From positions 1-64,000 of the forward strand of contig JAUJNG010000015.1 of assembly GCA_030448265.1 (NCBI GenBank): a stretch of DNA of 64,000 bases, in the 5' to 3' direction. The DNA is from Abditibacterium sp. (lineage in GTDB: Bacteria; Armatimonadota; Abditibacteriia; Abditibacteriales; Abditibacteriaceae). Under the pieces are notes generated by a model. That model did not search any database and was not told where the DNA came from. It saw nothing but the letters and a program-made list of their open reading frames with translations. Each line of letters opens with the position of its first letter. The stretch's first letter is position 1. The position numbers were made by a program, and so were the translations under genes. Shown here in pieces: positions 7,927 through 17,800 of this stretch.

Positions 7927-9264
7927 ATGCTCTTCTCCCTCGACTTCTCCGACGCCAATTTACGCTGGGTTTGCTCGGCTCGATGCTGCTGGGCATCGCG
8001 GCGGCGACGCTCGGTTCGTTCGCGTTTTTGCGCGGGCGCTCGCTGATGGGCGATGCACTCGCTCACGCCGCGTTGCCTGGCGTGTGCTGCGCGTTTCTGG
8101 TCGCCGAAGCGGGCCGTTCGCTGGGGTGGTTCGACATCGGCTCCAAAAGCCTGCCGCTTTTGCTGCTGGGCGCGGGACTTTCGGGCGTTTTGGCGGCCTG
8201 GTGCATCGCGGCGGTGGCGCGGCACTCGCGCATCAAGGAAGACACCGCGCAGGCAATCATTCTGTCGGTTTTTTCGGCGCGGGCGTGGTTTTGCTGACGC
8301 GCATTCAACACTCCGGCGCGGGCAATCAAAGCGGTCTGGACAAGTTTCTCTTTGGCCAGGCGGCTTCGATGGTCGGCTCGGATTTGATTACGATGTCCGG
8401 CGTCGCAGCCATTTTGTGCGCCCTGACTTTCACGTTTTACAAAGAACTCAAAATGCTCTGCTTCGACGTCGGTTTCGGGCACGGGCTGGGCTTTCCGATG
8501 GCGCGTCTCGACGGTTTTTTGCTGGCGATGATCGTGGCGTCGGTTGTGATCGGTTTGCAGGCGGTAGGCGTGGTTTTGATTTCGGCAATGCTCATCATTC
8601 CGCCCGCCGCCGCGCGCTTTTGACGGAACGGTTGCATCGCATGGTGCCGCTCGCGGCGCTTCTGGGCGGGCTTTCCGGCGCATTGGGCGCGCTATTCTCG
8701 GCTCTGGCGCCGCGCATGCCGACCGGCCCACTCATCGTCCTCGCGGCGACGGCGTTTTTCGTGTTTTCGCTGCTTTTCGCGCCTCGGCGCGGCGTCTTAG
8801 CGCGCTTGTGGCTGCTGCTTTCAACCCGCGCCCTGGTGCGCCGCGAAAACGCGCTCCGCGATGTTTTCGAGGCCACCGAAGCCGCCCTGCCGCCTCATTC
8901 AATGGCGACCAAACTGCCATCGAACGCTTCCCCTGGCATCAGCGAAGATGAACTGCTCGTCGGGCGCCGCAGCGATGCCGCCACCCTGCGCGCCACGCTC
9001 TCGCAGTTGCAGAAAAAGGGCTTGCTTCAGATGCAAACGGGCCGTTGGCGCCTCACCGAGGCGGGACTTCGCGCATCTTATGAAATCGTGCGCCGCCACC
9101 GGTTGTGGAAGATGTTTTTGATGTATGAAACCAGCCTGGGCGCCCAGACCGTTGACCGCGACGCCGATGCCGTCGAGCATTTTCTGACTCCTGCGGCGGT
9201 TTCGCAGTTGGAATCGCTGCTGCGCGAACACGATTTGGAGCCGCGACTGAAACCGGTTTCGTAG
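7927..9264 (+). pseudogene. Metal ABC transporter permease fused to a DtxR-like domain, three apparent frameshifts
   Basis: TroC/MntB-type permease starting MLFSLDFSDAN. Three single-base deletions break it: near 7961 (ttt, should be tttt), in the T6 run 8269-8274, and near the T4 run 8618-8621. With these restored the product is continuous: LGSMLLGIAAATLGSFAFLRGRS, MGDALAHAALPG (family signature), about eight membrane helices, then a cytoplasmic DtxR-like winged helix and metal-binding domain from about residue 310 (SEDELLVGRR, LQKKGLLQM, RRHRLWKMFL, DADAVEHFLTP). Permease-DtxR fusions are known in some phyla. No stop mutations or other decay are apparent, so an assembly artefact is possible. 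Confidence 0.82.
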
Positions 9265-9328
9265 GGGCGTAGCGTGCTACGCCCAAAAACGAACACGCTG
9301 TCGAGGGCGTAGCACGCTACGCCCCTAC
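9261..9328. repeat. Inverted repeat, 24-bp arms, copy 1 of a dispersed family
   Basis: gtaggggcgtagcgtgctac-type left arm 9261-9284 pairs with 9305-9328 (one G-T style mismatch at the centre of each arm). The same two arms occur at 34134-34157 and 34201-34224. It fills the gap between the two permease genes and overlaps the stop codon of the first. Confidence 0.93.
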
Positions 9329-9342
9329 GTTCTCTCACCCCA

Positions 9343-10620
9343 ATGCAACTCTCCGCTCCTCTCTGGATTATCACTATCGGCGCGCTCGTCGCGGCATCGT
9401 GCAGCCTCGTGGGCTGCTTTCTGATTTTGCGCCGCATGGCGATGCTCGGCGACGCGATTTCGCACGCGGTTTTGCCTGGCATTGCGCTCGCGTTTTTGTT
9501 TACCGGCTCGCGCAATTCGTTCGTGATGCTGCTTGGCGCCGGCATTCTGGGCATGGTCACCGCGTTTCTGGTGCAGCTTCACCAAAAACGGCGGGGTGCG
9601 AAACGACGCCGCTATCGGCGTCACTTTCACCTCGCTTTTTGCGGTCGGCGTGGTGCTGATTTCGCTTTACGCCTCCAATGTCGATTTAGACCTCGACTGC
9701 GTGCTTTACGGCGTCATCGAATACACGCCGCTTTATCGCCTCGTCCTCGCCGGACGCGATTTCGGCCCGCAGGCGTTCTGGCAGATGGCGGCGGTCTTTG
9801 CGCTTGTCGTCGCCACGGTGACGCTGCTGTTTAAAGAACTCAAAATCGCCGCCTTCGACCCCGAAATGGCCACTGCCGTCGGCATCAACGCCACGCTGTT
9901 GCACTACATCCTCATGGGATTGGTTTCGGTCACGACGGTGGGCGCTTTCGAACCGGTCGGCGCGATTCTGGTGGTGGCGATGCTCGTCGTGCCGCCCGCG
10001 ACGGCTTATCTGCTCACCGACGATCTCAAAAGGATGCTCTTCATCGCGGTCACAAGCGGCGTTTTGTCTTCGATCCTGGGCTATTTTCTGGCGCAAAGGC
10101 TCGACGCTTCGACGGCGGGCGCCATGACCATTATCGCGGGCGCGCAGTTCGCGCTCGCGCTGGGCTTTTCGCCGCGTCACGGCATCGTGCCCAAACGGAT
10201 GGCGCAAAGCGCTTGTCGCGCGAAGTCGGGCGCGAAGACGTGTTGCAGGTGCTGTTTCGTCACGGCGAAGGCAATGGGAATGGCAAACCGCTCGATGCCG
10301 TCGGCGTCGCGGCCCTCGCGCGCATCGAAATCGGCGCCGCTTCGCAGTCGCTGCAAGGCTTGCGGCGCGCGGGTCTGGTCGAAGGTCAAAATGGCGGTTT
10401 CGCGCTTTCGCCGCAGGGCCAAAAAGCGGCGGGCGAATTGGTGCATCGTCACCGCGTTTACGAAAGCTATCTGGGCGAGTTGGGCTATCCCGACGACCAT
10501 CTCCACGACGCCGCCGACCGCACCGAGCATTATCTTTCGCCCAGTCTCGTCGAAGTCGTGGACGAGGCCGCAGGCAATCCGCAAATCGATCCGCACGGCA
10601 AAACGATTCCCCACGACTGA
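9343..10620 (+). pseudogene. Second metal ABC transporter permease fused to a DtxR-like domain, two apparent frameshifts
   Basis: TroD-like permease starting MQLSAPLWIITIGALVAAS. The GDAISHAVLPGIALAF signature and GVTFTSLFAVGVVLISLYA, ILVVAMLVVPPATAYLLTD segments are intact, but the frame shifts at about 9584-9588 (an A5 run, one A too many) and at about 10206-10208 (aaa, one A too few). Correcting both joins the permease to a C-terminal DtxR-like domain (SREVGREDVLQVLFRH, LRRAGLVEGQNGGFALSPQG, HRHRVYESYLGELG, DRTEHYLSP, DPHGKTIP). Total about 425 residues. With the preceding genes this would form a complete TroABCD-type importer. Whether it is functional depends on whether the indels are real. 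Confidence 0.83.
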
Positions 10621-10712
10621 GCGGCCAAAACCGGCGTGACATCCCCTGGCCATGAGGTCAAACTCACCGTCGCGCGCCGTCAATCGCGCGTCACCATTCG
10701 GGGGAGAACATC

Positions 10713-11474
10713 ATGCGCGACAAATGGCGCCAGCTTCTCAATTTAGTTTTCAGCCTCACCACCATCGGCACGACCGTCATCGCCTTCGCCCCGCCTGGCG
10801 GCGAGGGTTTCGACCTGAGCGAGGAAGGCTCCGACACGCCGCTTGTGCCCGCCGGTTACGCTTTCATCATCTGGAGCTTCATCTATGCGTCGGCGCTCGC
10901 TTATTCGGTGTGGCAGGCGCTTCCCGCCCAGCGCGAAAGCGCTTTGCTGCGCCGCATCGGATGGCTCACGGCTTCGGCCTACATCGCCACGACGGCCTGG
11001 CTGCTCATGGCGCGTTTCAGGGTGCCGTGGGGGACGGTGGCGTGCATTGTGTGGATTCTGGCGTCGCTGGGAATGGCCTGGAAGCGCATCGTGCGCCATC
11101 CCGATGCGCTTTCCCAGGCCGAAAAGCTGCTGGTCGAAATTCCCGTCGGCGTTTTTGCCGGCTGGGTTTCGGTTGCCACTTTTGCCAACCTCTCGACCGA
11201 ACTCAAAACGGCGGGCCTGGGCGATGCCGGTCTGTCCGAAAACAACTGGGCCATCGTGTTTCTGCTTCTCGCGGGCGGTCTGGGAGCGGGCGCCACGCGC
11301 GCGAGCGGCGCCAAACGAAGCTACGGACTCACGTTGATCTGGGCGCTGGCTGCGATTGTGGTCGCCAATCTCTCGCCCCAGCGCAACGCGGCGGTCGCGG
11401 GCACGGCGGCGGCGATGACTTTTTTGGTGGCGCTCGCTCTGGGGCGTGCTTGGGGTTCTGAAGCGGCGCGGTAG
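10713..11474 (+). CDS. TspO/MBR-related tryptophan-rich integral membrane protein
   Basis: 253 residues with about seven hydrophobic helices. The segment VPAGYAFIIWSFIYASALAYSVWQA is typical of the TspO/MBR-like family (PAxxAFxIWxxIY), longer than canonical five-helix TspO. Members bind porphyrins or other tetrapyrroles or act in stress signalling, but this distant branch has no defined role. A gggggag Shine-Dalgarno precedes the ATG at 10713. It stands alone after the metal-transport block. Confidence 0.7.
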   Translation: MRDKWRQLLNLVFSLTTIGTTVIAFAPPGGEGFDLSEEGSDTPLVPAGYAFIIWSFIYASALAYSVWQALPAQRESALLRRIGWLTASAYIATTAWLLMARFRVPWGTVACIVWILASLGMAWKRIVRHPDALSQAEKLLVEIPVGVFAGWVSVATFANLSTELKTAGLGDAGLSENNWAIVFLLLAGGLGAGATRASGAKRSYGLTLIWALAAIVVANLSPQRNAAVAGTAAAMTFLVALALGRAWGSEAAR

Positions 11475-11610
11475 AACGATCAAGCTCACCCGCCACTGAA
11501 AGCCGGAGCGTAGTGGAGCGAGGAACGAGCGAAGGGAACGAAGCTGTAGGCGGTCGGGTGCAGCGCCTTGTTGTGTTGCTTGTTTGACAGTTTCAGACGC
11601 GAGGCCGCTT

Positions 11611-11973
11611 TTACACACGATGCGCTATGGCTTTCTCACCCAGTTCTGTATGGCTGAAAGCAATACGCCAGCCATTACGCTGATATTTCTTCAACTGCTC
11701 GACGAGTGCCTCTTTAACGACATCGCCGAAACTCAACTGATGCTCCAAACGGTCTGCAACTTTATAAAACACAAACAGCACCACGCTGCCAGCAGGAACG
11801 ACAGGCATAGGAATACCTTCAGTTTCTGTTGGCTTTTCAACGCGCTGCGGCTCAAAGATGACCTCGTGCGCTTGGTCTTTGTCCGCGCAATCAAAAATAG
11901 TATCCAGAATAGTATCCAGCGAAAGTTTCATCGGTTCTTCTGCTGACTTCTTAAACGGGTTCAATTTAAACAT
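11611..11973 (-). CDS. Hypothetical protein (120 aa)
   Basis: Unrecognised cytoplasmic protein MFKLNPFKKSAEEP..., no signal peptide or membrane segment. The central part is beta-rich (PAGSVVLFVFYKVAD), followed by a helix with DVVKEALVEQLKKYQRNGWRIAFSHTELG. The ATG at 11973 is preceded by an excellent gagagga Shine-Dalgarno and a recognisable promoter at 12001-12028, so it is a separately transcribed real gene. Base composition is lower in G+C than its neighbours (compare the AT-rich promoter and codons such as aaa, gaa), which may indicate recent acquisition. Function unknown. Confidence 0.75.
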   Translation of the reverse strand: MFKLNPFKKSAEEPMKLSLDTILDTIFDCADKDQAHEVIFEPQRVEKPTETEGIPMPVVPAGSVVLFVFYKVADRLEHQLSFGDVVKEALVEQLKKYQRNGWRIAFSHTELGEKAIAHRV

Positions 11974-12000
11974 GGTTTTCTCCTCTCTGTCGTTGATGAT

Positions 12001-12028
12001 ATTATACCCAAAGTAACAATTTCTTAAA
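12001..12028 (-). promoter_or_regulatory. Sigma-70-type promoter
   Basis: On the minus strand TTTAAG (12023-12028) and TATAAT (12001-12006) are separated by 16 bases, 28 bases upstream of the ATG at 11973. The -10 box is a perfect consensus; the -35 is weak. It would drive the 120-aa hypothetical gene. Confidence 0.6.
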
Positions 12029-12068
12029 CATTGCGCGCCGCAACACAACAAATCCGCACACCGCCATT

Positions 12069-13208
12069 TCAGCAAGACTGCGATCCAAAACCTTCAGCTA
12101 TCGAGTCGCCGCACAACCCCTGCGACATCGCTTCATAACGCGCGCGGTCGAGCGGCAACTCAACCGCGCCGCCGCACCGACCCGCAAGCGCGATGGCATT
12201 AGCCAGTTCGAGCGAGCGCAAACCGTCTTCGCCTGTTGCCAGCATTGCGGAAGCGTCGCCGCTTCGCACCGCGCGGGCGAAGGCGCGCACGATTTCGCGG
12301 TAGCTTTGCGGGTCGTTGGACACGGCGGCGGCGGTTTCGACCTCGCGCCACCACCCGCCCAGCGACTCGAACATCCAGGGCGCGCTGGGGAGATGCTCCG
12401 ACATTGGTTTGGGCACTTCAAAATGGCGCAGGCGGTCGTTTTCCCACACCAGAGCGCCCCTGTCGCCGGAAATTTCGAGGCGTTCGCCGCCCAGCGTGTC
12501 CGCCGTCGAGATAGTGAACCACCCCGCTTTGCCGCCGCCGTAATCCAGAATCGCGATGGCGGTGTTTTCGGTTTCGATTTGATGGAGCCGCGTGAGCGTC
12601 AGCGCCTGCACTCGCGCGGGCATCCCGCCCAGCCACACCAGCTGGTCGAGCGCGTGGGCCGCCTGCATCAAAATGCCGCCGCCTTCGCCGCGCCAGGTGC
12701 CGCGCCAGGGCGCCGAATCGTAGTAGGATTGGGGCCGGTAAAGCGTGACGGAAAGCGAAACGCGAACCAATGCGCCCAACTCGCCGCGCGCGATCATCTC
12801 TTGCATGGCGCGGCGCGACGGCTCGGTGCGCTGCTGAAAAACCGTGCCCAGCATCACGCCGTGAGCGCGGCAGGCTTCGATCATCGCATCCGCCGCCGCG
12901 ACCGACGCGGCGAGCGGTTTTTCGCTCAAAACATGGATGCCGCGCGTCGCCGCCGCGCGCGTCATTTCGGCGTGGAGCGGGTGCGGCGTGGCGATAATCA
13001 CCGCTTCAATGTCGCTTCGCGCCAGCAACTGCTGATAATCCGCCTCAGCCTCGCAGCCTGTTGCGCGCGCGACCGAAGCGGCGCGCCCAGAGTCGATATC
13101 AGCGACGGCCACGAGGCGCGTTTCGGGCATTTCGGCCAAAAACCCCGCGTGAGAGGCGCCCATCCCGCCCACACCGATAACGCCGAATCGAACCGGTGGG
13201 GCGCTCAT
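12069..13208 (-). CDS. Gfo/Idh/MocA-family oxidoreductase
   Basis: NAD(P)-dependent sugar or inositol dehydrogenase-like protein, 379 residues. N-terminal Rossmann fold with GVIGVGGMGASH (residues 9-20), the VIIATPHPLHAE loop, the EKPLA motif carrying the catalytic Lys (about residue 97), and the C-terminal beta-sheet domain with GGGILMQAAHALDQL (catalytic His). Such enzymes oxidise or epimerise sugars and uronic acids. Its ATG overlaps the stop of the preceding polysaccharide-lyase-like gene (ATGA), so the two are translationally coupled, suggesting processing of sugars released by that protein. It is the last gene of the operon beginning at 18602. Confidence 0.92.
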   Translation of the reverse strand: MSAPPVRFGVIGVGGMGASHAGFLAEMPETRLVAVADIDSGRAASVARATGCEAEADYQQLLARSDIEAVIIATPHPLHAEMTRAAATRGIHVLSEKPLAASVAAADAMIEACRAHGVMLGTVFQQRTEPSRRAMQEMIARGELGALVRVSLSVTLYRPQSYYDSAPWRGTWRGEGGGILMQAAHALDQLVWLGGMPARVQALTLTRLHQIETENTAIAILDYGGGKAGWFTISTADTLGGERLEISGDRGALVWENDRLRHFEVPKPMSEHLPSAPWMFESLGGWWREVETAAAVSNDPQSYREIVRAFARAVRSGDASAMLATGEDGLRSLELANAIALAGRCGGAVELPLDRARYEAMSQGLCGDSIAEGFGSQSC

Positions 13209-14092
13209 CGCCGCTCCACCTCCCGCGCTGGGGCAGCAACTTTCCTCCCTCCTCCCTCCTCCCTCCTCCCCCCTGCCCCGCGCGCGGGAATCTCGACGCG
13301 GGCGCGGCTGGGGCCGATTCTCACTTCATCGAAATAGACGCTGTTGGTGGGCGTGATGCGGTCGGAGCGATAAAGCCCGATTTTGAGATAGTGCGAGGCG
13401 CCATTCCACATATTCGGCCCGCTCGCGCGCCCCTTTTCGCTCGCAATCAACGGCCTGCCATCGAGAAACGGTTCGAGAAAGCCGTCGCTACCCTGCGACC
13501 AGCGAATGTGAAACCTCAAATCGTGCCACTGGCCCTTGACGATGGGAGCGCGCGCCACGATTTTCTGCGCTTCGCCTTTGCCATAGGTGCCATACCAGAC
13601 TTCGATGGCACTCGCGCCACCTTTCGAGGTGTAATAGACCGCAATCGAGGGCGAGCGGCCAGGGAAGTTGGCCCAGGTTTCACCTTTGGTTTTGTCGGGC
13701 TGGTCGTGCCACTGGCCGATGCACTGCCACAGTTTGGGCGCCCACTCCACATCGACGAAATCGCGCGGCACGAGAAAACTCCACGCATACCACACTTCGC
13801 GTCCGGCTTTGTCGCCGTGGTCGCGGAAAATCTCGGCGCGGTTGCCGTTGCTGACGCGCTCGCCGGCGCGCACCGTGAATTTGGCGGCATAGCGGCCCCT
13901 TCGCACCGGATCGGTGACGATTTGAATCGAATCGGCGCGCGCGGCTTCGCTGCCTTCCCACTGCGAGATGTCGCCGGTCTCGAAATCGCCGGTGAACGAC
14001 GCGGCGGGGCGCGCGCTTTGGTCGCTCTGCGCGCCGCAAGCCATTGCGACGGTCAAAGCGAAACAGAGCAGGAAATACGAAGAAATTTTCAT
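13205..14092 (-). CDS. Polysaccharide-lyase-like (heparin lyase I/PL20-type jelly roll) lipoprotein
   Basis: 295 residues. The N-terminus MKISSYFLLCFALTVAMACG is a signal peptide with a plausible lipobox (VAMAC). The body is a concanavalin-like beta jelly roll of the type seen in PF14099 polysaccharide lyases: FTGDFETGDISQWEG at the start, then GNRAEIF, WYAWSFLVP, KLWQCIGQWHDQP, GQWHDLRFHIRWS and a YFDEVRIGPSR ending. These proteins cleave acidic polysaccharides such as glucuronan or heparin-like chains, or bind carbohydrate. The last ~25 codons run into the TCCTCC microsatellite (13244-13274), producing GGRREEGGGRK, an unusual tail. Six bases downstream of the prepilin-like gene; overlaps the oxidoreductase gene by four bases. 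Confidence 0.75.
   Translation of the reverse strand: MKISSYFLLCFALTVAMACGAQSDQSARPAASFTGDFETGDISQWEGSEAARADSIQIVTDPVRRGRYAAKFTVRAGERVSNGNRAEIFRDHGDKAGREVWYAWSFLVPRDFVDVEWAPKLWQCIGQWHDQPDKTKGETWANFPGRSPSIAVYYTSKGGASAIEVWYGTYGKGEAQKIVARAPIVKGQWHDLRFHIRWSQGSDGFLEPFLDGRPLIASEKGRASGPNMWNGASHYLKIGLYRSDRITPTNSVYFDEVRIGPSRARVEIPARGAGGRREEGGGRKVAAPAREVERR
13244..13274. repeat. TCCTCCC microsatellite within the 3-prime end of the lyase-like gene
   Basis: Repeats of tcctccctcc with a 7-base period, the same repeat as at 7864-7926. It lies inside the coding frame of the lyase-like gene and extends it by a Gly/Arg/Glu tail before the overlap with the next gene. Confidence 0.85.
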
Positions 14093-14097
14093 GGTTT

Positions 14098-14886
14098 TCA
14101 ATCGGGGTCGGCCTGCACGGTGAAAGCCGAATAGAAGCCCGACGTGCCGACAACGGTCAATTTTTCCAGCCTTTGGGCTTTGGCATGGCCGTCGCAATAC
14201 AGCACGGGTGTGGTTTGGAGATGGCGCTCGACCAGTTGAAATCTGCTGGGAAAATAGCGGGGCGAACCTTCGACGATGGGAGGATTGACAGGCAGGCCAT
14301 CGCTGCCATTGCCTGCCCAACTGATGTTGTAGCGGCCCATGCCATCGGCCGCATAAATCGTGGTGGCCGGAGATTCCCACGCCGCCACGGAAGAATTGTT
14401 GAAAGGACTGGTCGAGACGCCACTGCTCGTCACCTTGAAGTAACTGCTATTGCCCGCGTAGCTGCCCCAGTTTCTGCCGGTGCGGAATTTGTAGACATCG
14501 AAGGTGCTGGTGCCGATAGTGAGGGGCAAAACATGGCTGGGACAGTTGAAGAGCTGTTCGCTCTTCACATAAGGATAGATGGCATCCATCCATTTATAAC
14601 TCGTGGTGGCATTGGAGGCGTTGGGGTTGCCATACCAAATCTTGGAGTTTCGTTCGTCGTAATCCTGAAGATATTGCAGCAGTCCCAGCCCAATTTGCTT
14701 TAAATTGCTGACGCAGGAAGTGCGCCGCGCGCTTTCTCTGGCGCGGCCAAAAACGGGAAACAATATCGCGGCGAGAATCCCGATTATCGCCACGACAACC
14801 AGAAGTTCGATAAGTGTGAAGCCGCGACGAGGCACGGCGCGGCTCCAGAGGCTCGACAGGGTTGCGGTGCGCTGTCGTTTCCTCAT
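14098..14886 (-). CDS. Type IV pilin-like/DUF1559 protein with H-X9-DG motif
   Basis: 262 residues. After a 25-residue basic leader comes the prepilin peptidase motif [16 protein letters not shown], with the glutamate at +5 and a hydrophobic helix ([22 protein letters not shown]), then the family block [19 protein letters not shown], and near the end [16 protein letters not shown], which fits H-X9-DG. This type is hugely expanded in Armatimonadota, Planctomycetota and relatives as pseudopilins or surface proteins. The ATG at 14886 overlaps the stop of the kinase-STAND gene by four bases, and the next gene starts 6 bases after its stop, so it sits in the middle of an operon. Confidence 0.93.
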   Translation of the reverse strand: MRKRQRTATLSSLWSRAVPRRGFTLIELLVVVAIIGILAAILFPVFGRARESARRTSCVSNLKQIGLGLLQYLQDYDERNSKIWYGNPNASNATTSYKWMDAIYPYVKSEQLFNCPSHVLPLTIGTSTFDVYKFRTGRNWGSYAGNSSYFKVTSSGVSTSPFNNSSVAAWESPATTIYAADGMGRYNISWAGNGSDGLPVNPPIVEGSPRYFPSRFQLVERHLQTTPVLYCDGHAKAQRLEKLTVVGTSGFYSAFTVQADPD

Positions 14887-17800
14887 ATCGCGAGCGCCTC
14901 CTGCGCGAGTTGTTTGGGGGTCAGCGTGGCCCCGTGCGCGAATGCTGCGTCGAAAACCGCGTCGCCCAGGGCGACGCGCGCCTGATCCGAGATGGGCGAG
15001 TCGGTCTCGCCCATCGCGCCCAGCAAACGCGCGGCGCGCTCCATTTGACACAAAGCCGCCGCCAGCCGCGCGAAACCGCCCAGCAGTTCGCGCGGAGGAG
15101 AATCGGCGCCGAAAGCGAGCAACTCGCGCAAAACCACGCGCGCCCGCTCCCAGTCGCCTTCCTCCAGTGCGATGTCGCTCAGGGAACTCAATGTCGCGCG
15201 CACATCGGTTCGACTGCCCAGACGACGCGAGATGTCCAGACTTTGCTCCAGCCGCTCGCGCGCCAGTTCGAAATGGCCTTCGTCCGCCGCCATGCGGCCC
15301 AGAAAGGCCATTGTCCAGGCCGTTCCGCTCTGGTGGCCCAGTTCGCGGAAAATGGCGAGGCTTTCTTCGAGCAGCGCGCGCGACGGCGCGGGGTCGTCGC
15401 GGCGGTATTGCGCCATGCTCAGTTGATAAAGCGCGGTGGCGATGCCCTCGGTGTCCTCGGTTTCCCTGAACAACTCCAGGCTTTGCGCGAAGTAGTCGCG
15501 CGAAGCCGCCTCATCGCCGCTTCGTTTGGCGACGGTGCCCAGAAAATACAGCGACCACGACATTGATGCGGCGTTATCCATTTCACGGTGAATGGCCAGA
15601 CTTTGCTCGTGCAGCGCGCGGGCCTGCGCGAAATCGCCGTTTTCGAGCGCCACGTTCGCCAAAAGGCCCAGGGCGCGCGCCTGCGACCATCGGCTGCCCA
15701 CTTTTTGGCTCAAGTCGAGAAGCTGCCGCCCGATCTCTGCGGCGCGTTTGGTGTCGGCCTGAAGCGCGGCCAGATCGCCGGCGAACATCATTCCCGAAAG
15801 GCGCATCTCGTCGGGCGCATCGGGACTGGCTTTGAGGGCGCGCTCCAGAGCCTCGCGCCGCTCCGTCCACAAATCGCCCATCCACACCCGACGCAGCGCA
15901 AAAGCCATCCGCAGCGCACCGTGAGACGGCACTTCGGGCCTCGGCTGCTCGCCGGCGTGCTCCAAAAACCAGTTGAGGGCGGCGCGCAGATTGAGATGTT
16001 CGCGCTCGCGCCACTCGCGCCACAGCGCCTGCGACGCCTCGGCGGACGGTAAACCTGGCGGCGCGGGCGGCGCATCGGGGTCTTTGAGCAAAAGCGCGAG
16101 AGCGGCTTCGGTCAGGCCCAGATAGTAAGCCGCGTGGCGCGCTTGCAAGGCTTCGAGTTCGCCGCTCTGCTCCAGTTTTTCGCGCCCGTATTGGCGCAGG
16201 GTTTCCAGCGCGCAAAACCACATCGAGCCGTCGCTCTGGGGCGCGTGGCGCAGCAAACTGTTGTCGCAGAGCCGTTCCAGAGCGTCCCTGACTTCCAACC
16301 CCAGTTCGTCGGCGATAACAGCGCGCGCGGCTTCGGGCGAGCAGCCGCCTTCGAAAACCATCAAACGGCGAAACAGCGCCTGCTGGGCGGGCGCGAGCAG
16401 GTCGTAGCTCCAATCGATGGCCGCGCGCAGCGTCTGGTGGCGCAGTGGCGCGTCCTGCGGGCCGCTTCCTGGCAGGGGAAACTGGTTTTCGAGGTGGGAA
16501 CGAAGCGCGCTGGGCGAAAGAATTTTGGCGCGCGCCGCCGCCAGTTCAATGGCGAGGGGCAAACCGTCGAGACGCGCGCAAATCAGTGCCACATCACGCG
16601 CGTTTTCGGCGCAAAGCACGAAATCGGGCCGCGCCTGCGCCGCGCGCTCCACGAAAAGCGCGACCGCCGCGCTCTGCGCCAGTTCGCGCACCTGCGCCTC
16701 CGAAGGCAGCGGCGAAAGCGCACTCAGCGCGGGCACATCGAGCGGCGGAACCATCACTTCGCGCTCGCCGCGCAAACGCAGCGCGGCGCGGCTGGTGGCG
16801 AGAATTTTCAGGCCCTCGCACGCTTCCAGCAGGCCCGACAACTTGGGCGCGGCCCCCAAAACGCGCTCGAAGTTGTCTACCAGCAGCAGCAGATGTTTGG
16901 AACGCAAAAAATCGCTCAAACTGCCCCCGATGTCGTGGCCTGGCTGTTCGCGCACCCCCAGCGTCGCCGCAATCGCGGGCACGACGCGCTCGGCACCATC
17001 GAGCGAGGCCAGGGACACGAACCAGACGCCATCCTGATAATCGCCCACCACTTCAGCGGCCACTTGCAGCGCGAGGCGGGTTTTGCCCGCGCCCGCCGCG
17101 CCGGTGAGCGTGATGAGTCGCGTCGCGCCCTGTCCCAGCAGTTCGCGGACGCGCGCCAGTTCGGTTTCGCGGCCCACGAACGAAGTCGTCGCGGCGGGCA
17201 AATTGTGACGCCGCACCGGAAGCGGGCCGCTTTCGGGAGCCAGAGAAACCGGTTCGGGCCGGTGGCGCAGGGGCAGATGAATCGAAAACGTCGAGCCGAC
17301 GCCCATCTCGCTCTTCACTTCAATGCGGCCCTGATGTCTTTGCACCACGCCGCCCACGATGCGCGTGCCCAGCCCCGTGCCGCCGGCTTTGGTCGAAACC
17401 GCCTGATCGGTGAAAAGCCGCGCGCGCACGTGTTCGGGCACGCCGCGTCCGGTATCTTCGACTTCGAGCAAAAGGGTGTCTTCGCCGTTCTGCGGAGCGC
17501 GCGTGCGAATCGTGACGCTGCCGCCCGAAGGCGTTTCGGGGATAGCGTTGTTGACCAGATTATAAAGCGCGTTGTAAATCTGTTTGCGGTCGAATTCGGC
17601 GCGCGGCAGGTCGCGGTCTAATTCGAAGTGAAGATGGACGTTGGTGCGCTCGGCGAGCATGAAAAGCGGACGCGCCACCTCGCCCACCACCTCGTTGAGA
17701 TCGGCTTCCTCGAACACCGGCGCGGCCAGTTCGCCTTTGACGGCATCGGCGATTTCGCGCGTGCGCGCCGTCACCTGGTCGCAGGCGTCGTGCGCGGCCT

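Noticed and set aside
11584..11946. 120-aa plus-strand frame
   Set aside because: Antisense to the hypothetical gene at 11611-11973, which has a good promoter and Shine-Dalgarno sequence.
16134..17621. 495-aa frame opposite the kinase-STAND gene
   Set aside because: Arg/Gln/His-rich composition typical of antisense shadows; the opposite strand encodes clear kinase and ATPase motifs.
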